From contig NZ_SGWZ01000001.1 in NCBI RefSeq assembly GCF_004216755.1, positions 1,367,134-1,431,133 of the forward strand: a stretch of 64,000 nucleotides of DNA. Direction: 5' to 3'. Made by a program: the position numbers and the translations under genes. Below the pieces are notes generated by a model, which saw only the letters and a list, made by a program, of their open reading frames with translations, was not told where the DNA came from and did not search any database. Source of the DNA: Kerstersia gyiorum. Its GTDB lineage: Bacteria > Pseudomonadota > Gammaproteobacteria > Burkholderiales > Burkholderiaceae_B. Positions 60,340-64,000 of this stretch are shown in pieces; the first letter of the stretch is position 1; each line of letters begins with the position of its first letter.

Positions 60340-60602
60340 AGACAGAAGCGTCGATCTATAGCACAATTAAAACCACGTTATATTTAACTCATTCATTCGT
60401 TTCACCTGTTTTGTGTCTTTACTGAAATCCGCATCGGCGGCTTTCTTTAAAAGCGGGGAACCTGATTCGTGCCTTTCCTGACTTCCGCACATGCGCCTGT
60501 GTGTCTTTACGCTTCTGGGGAAGTGTGGGCTTGCACATCTGCGCTTGCGTGAGAAGGCAGGCAAGCGGCTATGCGGATTCGGCTATTGGCAGGAACACAG
60601 CC

Positions 60603-60950
60603 ATGACGACGCTCATCACCGACGACGACCGCACACGCCTGCTGGCCAACGGCCAAGCACGTGCCGCCGGGCAAGACACCGATCCGCTACCCGTGGTGCG
60701 CCTATTCACCCCGGATGCGCATTTGACCTGGCTGCTGGCCTCGCTTAATCCCGCAGATGGTGACACCGCTCATGGCTTGATCGACCTGGGGCTGGGCATG
60801 CCTGCCCTGGGTACGGTGAAGCTGTCCGACCTGACATCCATTGTCGGCCCGCGCAAGCAGCCCGTGATGCGTGATCGCTACTTCCTGCCGACCCGGCGGC
60901 TATCGGAATACCTGCGGCTGGCCGAAGAAAATGGCGCGATCCCGGACTGA
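60603..60950 (+). CDS. DUF2958-family protein
   Basis: Encodes 115 residues, MTTLITDDDRTRLLANGQAR. The pattern PVVRLFTPDAHLTWLLASLN and RDRYFLPTRRLSEYLRLAE is that of DUF2958, a small protein of ICE and plasmid backbones without known function. ATG 60603 has a GGAACA stretch upstream. Confidence 0.87.
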   Translation: MTTLITDDDRTRLLANGQARAAGQDTDPLPVVRLFTPDAHLTWLLASLNPADGDTAHGLIDLGLGMPALGTVKLSDLTSIVGPRKQPVMRDRYFLPTRRLSEYLRLAEENGAIPD

Positions 60951-61279
60951 ACCACCACAGCCCAGGCAGGCGCATTCAGTCTATTTCGGTCTGGTCTGTG
61001 ACCTGTTCGGTCTGAATCGGCACTCTTGCACCGAAGCGGTGCGAGTCTGCCGCAAACGGTCATGATCTTTGGCGCGGGCTGCGGCACGGTATCCGATGCC
61101 GCGCACCATTTTCGGGTTGCGCGGTCGTCGCATTCGGACGAACCACGCAACGCTTCGGAGCCAATCGGTCTTGACACTGCCAGTTTACCCAGCCATCCAT
61201 GACGGTTTGCCGATGACGCCGTAGTTTGCCTTCTTCACGCCCGTGGCGACGTTCCTGCTGTCCGACAGGAGGTTGCGTC
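60951..61279. other. Gap with a long hairpin upstream of DUF2285
   Basis: 329 bp without a gene. At 61018-61052 the sequence can fold into a 16-pair stem with two mismatches and one G-T pair around loop AAG (core GCACCG/CGGTGC). It may terminate DUF2958 transcription or structure the next leader. Confidence 0.5.
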
Positions 61280-62056
61280 ATGGCAGAGCCGAGCGCCGAA
61301 CACCACGAGCATTGGTATCCGACCGCCGCGTATCTTTACACGCTGCATCTCGATGGCCCAGCCCTGGCCTGGGAGTACCTGCGCCGCAATCCTGAATACC
61401 GGCTCGACTGGCTGCGTCGTCGTCGCAGGCCAGATGCGGCGCAGCGCTGGGGGCTGCGCCTGCTGGAAGACCCGGCGCTGGATGCGCGGGACGCGCACCC
61501 GGCCTGGTTTCCCGATCACGATGTCTTGGTGCAACTCTACCCAGATGCTGACCCGCCGCCCGATGCGGTGGTGTTCGAGTTCTGGCGCATTCCTGGCACC
61601 AAACACCTGATTCACGACGGCAAGCGCCTGGTGCTGGTGGCGCGATGGCCAGGATGCTGCTTGCGCTTTGCGCTCGCACCCGGTCTGGTCGATGGCACGG
61701 CGTACGCGTATGCCATCCGCGCCTGCGCGATACCGTGCGCTCGCTACCACACGCTGATCACCCAGTTGAACAAGCTGGCTGGATTGCCGGAGGCTGCGCC
61801 CGTGGTGACGACCCGAGATCGTCCAACAGCGGCTGCGCTGTTGGAGTTGCATACCCTGCAGGCGCTCGATGCGACCCTGGCGGGTGCATCCTTGCGCGCG
61901 GTGGCCGAAGGCTTGTTCGGTGTGGATGCTGTCGCGGCTGACTGGCACAAGGACAGCGCCTTACGTGCCCGCGTGCGGCGGTTGGTACGGCGTGGCGAGG
62001 TGCTGATGCGCGGCGGCTATCGCAGCCTGGCACAGCTCGCGCCAGTTGCAGCGTAG
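61280..62056 (+). CDS. DUF2285-domain protein
   Basis: Encodes 258 residues. The N-terminus (HWYPTAAYLYTLHLDGPALA, WEYLRRNPEYRLDWL) is the short transcriptional-regulator-like domain of these proteins, and the C-terminal DUF2285 part (about 165-250) has a helix-turn-helix look (LRAVAEGLFGVDAVAADWHK, RARVRRLVRRGEVLMRGGYR). It is a backbone gene of Tn4371-like elements, probably DNA-binding. AGGAGG precedes the ATG. Confidence 0.86.
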   Translation: MAEPSAEHHEHWYPTAAYLYTLHLDGPALAWEYLRRNPEYRLDWLRRRRRPDAAQRWGLRLLEDPALDARDAHPAWFPDHDVLVQLYPDADPPPDAVVFEFWRIPGTKHLIHDGKRLVLVARWPGCCLRFALAPGLVDGTAYAYAIRACAIPCARYHTLITQLNKLAGLPEAAPVVTTRDRPTAAALLELHTLQALDATLAGASLRAVAEGLFGVDAVAADWHKDSALRARVRRLVRRGEVLMRGGYRSLAQLAPVAA

Positions 62057-62171
62057 TAAGGGGGGACGTTTTGCAGGCCCTGCAATTCGTCCCTTAGCAG
62101 GAAGCCTGAATTTCTTGAAAGTGCTTCTATCCGGCCGCGTGGTGTGGCCGGGCTTGATGGAGGTACTTCCC

Positions 62172-62456
62172 ATGCGTCCTGCTCCCTTGCGGCCTGCCGC
62201 CACTGTTGTCGCTGCGCCCGCGCAGCCCCAACGCTACCTGACCAACGACGAAGCCGCCGAATACCTGCGCCTGTCGCCGCGCACGCTGGAGAAACAACGC
62301 GTGATCGGCGGCGGGCCGAAGTTCCGTAAATTCGGCCGGCGCGTCATGTATGCCGTAGCCGACCTGGATGCCTGGGCCGATGCGCGTAGCTTCGGTGCCA
62401 CTTCCGACCCGGAGTATGCCGAGCGCCATGCGGGTGACTACCGTGATCGCCGCTGA
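62172..62456 (+). CDS. AlpA/excisionase-like helix-turn-helix protein
   Basis: Encodes 94 residues. The MerR/AlpA-type winged helix-turn-helix reads YLTNDEAAEYLRLSPRTLEK and GPKFRKFGRRVMYAVADLDAW. Such proteins act as excisionases or activators in integrative elements. ATG 62172 has GGAGG eight bases upstream; ATG 62157 is an alternative. Confidence 0.87.
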   Translation: MRPAPLRPAATVVAAPAQPQRYLTNDEAAEYLRLSPRTLEKQRVIGGGPKFRKFGRRVMYAVADLDAWADARSFGATSDPEYAERHAGDYRDRR

Positions 62457-62482
62457 TTGGCGCATCGCTGGTGGCCATCCCC

Positions 62483-63340
62483 ATGTCCAGCCCATCGCTG
62501 CCATCCCGGCAGCGACCGCAGCAAGAACGCGAACAGCTCGATCTGTTCCGCGCCTTGCCGGGCGACATGGCACCGCGCGATGCCCAGGACTTGATGGCCT
62601 ATCCATTCTTCTCGCTGGCGAAGTCGCGGCGCACCGCGCCGATCGACTTTCGCAGTGGGAACATCACCATCCGCGTGGAAGGCACGCAGGAGCACGGCAT
62701 CGCCACAATCTGGGATGCCGACATCCTGATCTGGGCTGCCAGTCAGATCGTCGAAGCCAAGGATGCGGGTTTGCCCACATCCCGGCTGATGCGTGCCACT
62801 CCCTACGAGATCCTGCGTTTCATTGGGCGCGGCACCGGCTCACGCGACTACCAGCGCCTGAAAGCCGCGCTGGATCGCCTGCAATCGACCACGGTGGCCA
62901 CCTCCATCCGCGAGACGACCGGGCGGCGGTTGCACCGCTTTTCCTGGATCAACGAGTGGAAGGAACTGGCCGATGCCCACGGCACGCCGCTGGGCATCGA
63001 GCTGATCCTGCCGGACTGGTTCTATGCGGGCGTGGTGGATGCCGCCCTGGTATTGACCATCGACCCGACGTACTTCCGCCTGACTGGCGGCATCGAACGC
63101 TGGCTGTACCGCCTGGTGCGCAAGCATGGAGGCAAACAGGAATATGGCTGGCAGTTCGATTTCCGGCACCTGTACCGCAAGTCGGGCAGCAGCACGCGAT
63201 TCTCGGATTTTGCCTACGACCTGCGTGCGCTGGTCGCCAAGCAATCATTGCCGGGTTACGAACTGGGCATCGTGCGAATACCCGAAGACGACATGGAACT
63301 GCTGACCTTCCGGCCCGTGCCGCAAACGGCACGGGGATAA
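62483..63340 (+). CDS. Replication initiator protein A (RepA family)
   Basis: Encodes 285 residues. Matches the RPA/RepA initiators of Tn4371-like elements: DLMAYPFFSLAKSRRTAPIDF, ATIWDADILIWAASQI, GRGTGSRDYQRLKAALDRLQ and a winged-helix-rich C-terminal half. It should bind the iterons directly downstream (63365-63428) and allow autonomous replication of the excised circle. The start may also be GTG 62471. Confidence 0.88.
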   Translation: MSSPSLPSRQRPQQEREQLDLFRALPGDMAPRDAQDLMAYPFFSLAKSRRTAPIDFRSGNITIRVEGTQEHGIATIWDADILIWAASQIVEAKDAGLPTSRLMRATPYEILRFIGRGTGSRDYQRLKAALDRLQSTTVATSIRETTGRRLHRFSWINEWKELADAHGTPLGIELILPDWFYAGVVDAALVLTIDPTYFRLTGGIERWLYRLVRKHGGKQEYGWQFDFRHLYRKSGSSTRFSDFAYDLRALVAKQSLPGYELGIVRIPEDDMELLTFRPVPQTARG

Positions 63341-63364
63341 CTTCGGGAGAACCTGTGAATAGTG

Positions 63365-63428
63365 TCGTGCTATCAGGAGTAAGGGGTATCGTGCTATCGG
63401 GAGTACGACTATCGTGCTATCAGGAGTA
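63365..63428 (+). repeat. Three iterons between repA and parA (putative origin)
   Basis: TCGTGCTATCAGGAGTA at 63365-63381 and 63412-63428, and TCGTGCTATCGGGAGTA at 63389-63405: three 17-bp direct repeats, 24 and 23 bp apart. They are followed at about 63470-63510 by AT-rich tandem CTAACTT units that could melt easily. Position and layout fit an iteron origin for the RepA-type protein. The gap 63341-63641 otherwise holds only a possible small ORF. Confidence 0.8.
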
Positions 63429-63450
63429 CGAAACCGCCGGAAAACCAATA

Positions 63451-63645
63451 ATGGCGCGGGCTTACGCGCCCTCTAACTTACCTAACTTAAATTCTCTAAC
63501 TTTTAGTAGAGAAGCGCCGTTTCGGTGGACAACTGCCGAAAGTCAAAATCAGCAGCAAATCCGACAGCAAAACCAAGAGAAAAACCAACCCCGTTCGGCA
63601 AGGCAAAAACAGCCCGGTCTTCCAAGCCGGAGGGCTGCGCCATGA
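63451..63645 (+). CDS. Possible small basic protein upstream of parA
   Basis: Encodes 64 residues, rich in Gln, Arg and Asn (residues 34-50 are almost all Q/N/R/K/E). GGAAA lies seven bases before the ATG and the TGA overlaps the parA ATG (ATGA), as in a coupled leader gene. No family is recognised. It may be only a chance frame in the origin region. Confidence 0.35.
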   Translation: MARAYAPSNLPNLNSLTFSREAPFRWTTAESQNQQQIRQQNQEKNQPRSARQKQPGLPSRRAAP

Positions 63646-64000
63646 TCCTCGCTCTGCTCAACCAAAAAGGGGGCGTCGGCAAGACCACGCTCGCCACCCA
63701 CATCGCGGGCGAACTGGCGCTGCGCGGCCAGCACGTCGTGCTGCTCGATGCCGACCCGCAGGGTTCATCGCTGGACTGGACGCAGCGAAGAAGCCAGCAA
63801 GGCTTGCCACGGCTATTCAGCGCCGTGGGCCTTGCCCGCGAAACGCTGCATCAGGAAGCGCCAGAACTCGCCAGGCGGGCCGATCACGTCGTCATTGATG
63901 GGCCGCCCAGGATTGCCGCCTTGGCGCGCTCCGCGCTGCTGGCGGCCGAGCGTGTGCTGATCCCGGTGCAGCCCAGTCCCTATGACGTGTGGGCCAGCGC
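63642..64000 (+). CDS. parA: ParA-family ATPase, N-terminal part
   Basis: Partial gene cut by the right window edge (about 119 codons visible). The deviant Walker A is NQKGGVGKTTLATHIAG, Walker A' VVLLDADPQGSS and Walker B HVVIDGPPR. It should partition the element's replicating circle together with the ParB-like protein. GGAGG precedes the ATG. Confidence 0.93.
   Translation, partial: MILALLNQKGGVGKTTLATHIAGELALRGQHVVLLDADPQGSSLDWTQRRSQQGLPRLFSAVGLARETLHQEAPELARRADHVVIDGPPRIAALARSALLAAERVLIPVQPSPYDVWAS

Larger units (their letters stand above)
40912..64000. mobile_element. Tn4371-like integrative and conjugative element, left part
   Basis: Starts just after tilS and runs past the window edge. 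Family hallmarks in order: tyrosine integrase, RadC, DUF932, large ParB-like protein, DUF736, XRE regulator, DUF2958, DUF2285, AlpA-like helix-turn-helix, RepA-type initiator, iterons and ParA. Conjugation genes (traR/G, trb) would be expected to the right. The core is punctuated by accessory modules at 42290-48012, 49197-52707 and 57596-58649. The right end and the second attachment copy are not visible. Confidence 0.85.

Noticed and set aside
62368..63645. A 425-codon frame overlapping repA
   Set aside because: Out of frame with the recognised RepA protein; only its last 64 codons, after repA ends, were considered as a possible gene.
40864..64000. CRISPR array or tRNA genes in the element
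   Set aside because: No regularly spaced repeats of CRISPR size and no cloverleaf sequence were seen; the short repeats at 63365-63428 are iterons with 6-7 bp spacers.

Overview
The window is chromosomal DNA of a high-GC betaproteobacterium, most likely of the order Burkholderiales, family Alcaligenaceae (Bordetella/Achromobacter-like). The evidence is the gene order trmJ/suhB, lpxH-ppi-TPR/cysS, cysS-alkA-accA-tilS, the pobR/pobA and yeiE/yeiH pairs, and the many LysR regulators. The assignment rests on recognising proteins and gene order, not on a search. No rRNA, tRNA or CRISPR array was seen.

Positions 1-40863 are ordinary chromosome. In order they hold: the end of a TRAP transporter permease; small unknown proteins and a LysM protein; a polar amino acid ABC importer (binding protein, permease, ATPase); proline iminopeptidase; an aldo/keto reductase; a LysR/TauE pair; the 4-hydroxybenzoate hydroxylase pobA with its IclR regulator; a YpfH-like hydrolase that has lost its nucleophile serine; AMP nucleosidase; a LysR/YeiH exporter pair; a LysR/SDR pair; a fatty-acid beta-oxidation cluster (acyl-CoA ligase, acyl-CoA dehydrogenase, hydroxyacyl-CoA dehydrogenase/enoyl-CoA hydratase, thiolase, ETF-ubiquinone oxidoreductase) divergent from a TetR regulator; an MscS channel; trmJ/suhB; a TerC-CBS-CorC membrane protein; uppP; lpxH-ppi-TPR; and cysS-alkA-accA-tilS.

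Directly after tilS, where Burkholderiales usually carry lysC, an integrative element begins (about 40912 to beyond 64000). Its backbone is that of the Tn4371-like ICE family: a tyrosine integrase next to a TTTTTTGT attachment-like sequence, then RadC, DUF932, ParB-like, DUF736, XRE regulator, DUF2958, DUF2285, AlpA-like, a RepA-type initiator, three iterons and ParA (cut by the window edge).

The backbone is interrupted by accessory modules that look like anti-phage systems. (1) A DUF1016/PDDEXK nuclease is translationally coupled to the integrase. (2) A minus-strand set of three genes encodes a GajA-like OLD/TOPRIM nuclease, a GajB-like UvrD helicase and a protein resembling a class III nucleotide cyclase. 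(3) An AT-rich, doubly coupled three-gene ABC-3C/Lamassu-like operon encodes a DUF4297/Cap4-like nuclease candidate, a middle component and a DUF3732 ABC ATPase. (4) A small minus-strand cassette holds a kinase-like protein without the Walker A lysine. Modules 3 and 4 lie between imperfect direct repeats of the element's own non-coding leader sequence (A/B 133 bp each, C/D about 90 bp each), which suggests that cargo is exchanged by recombination between leader copies.
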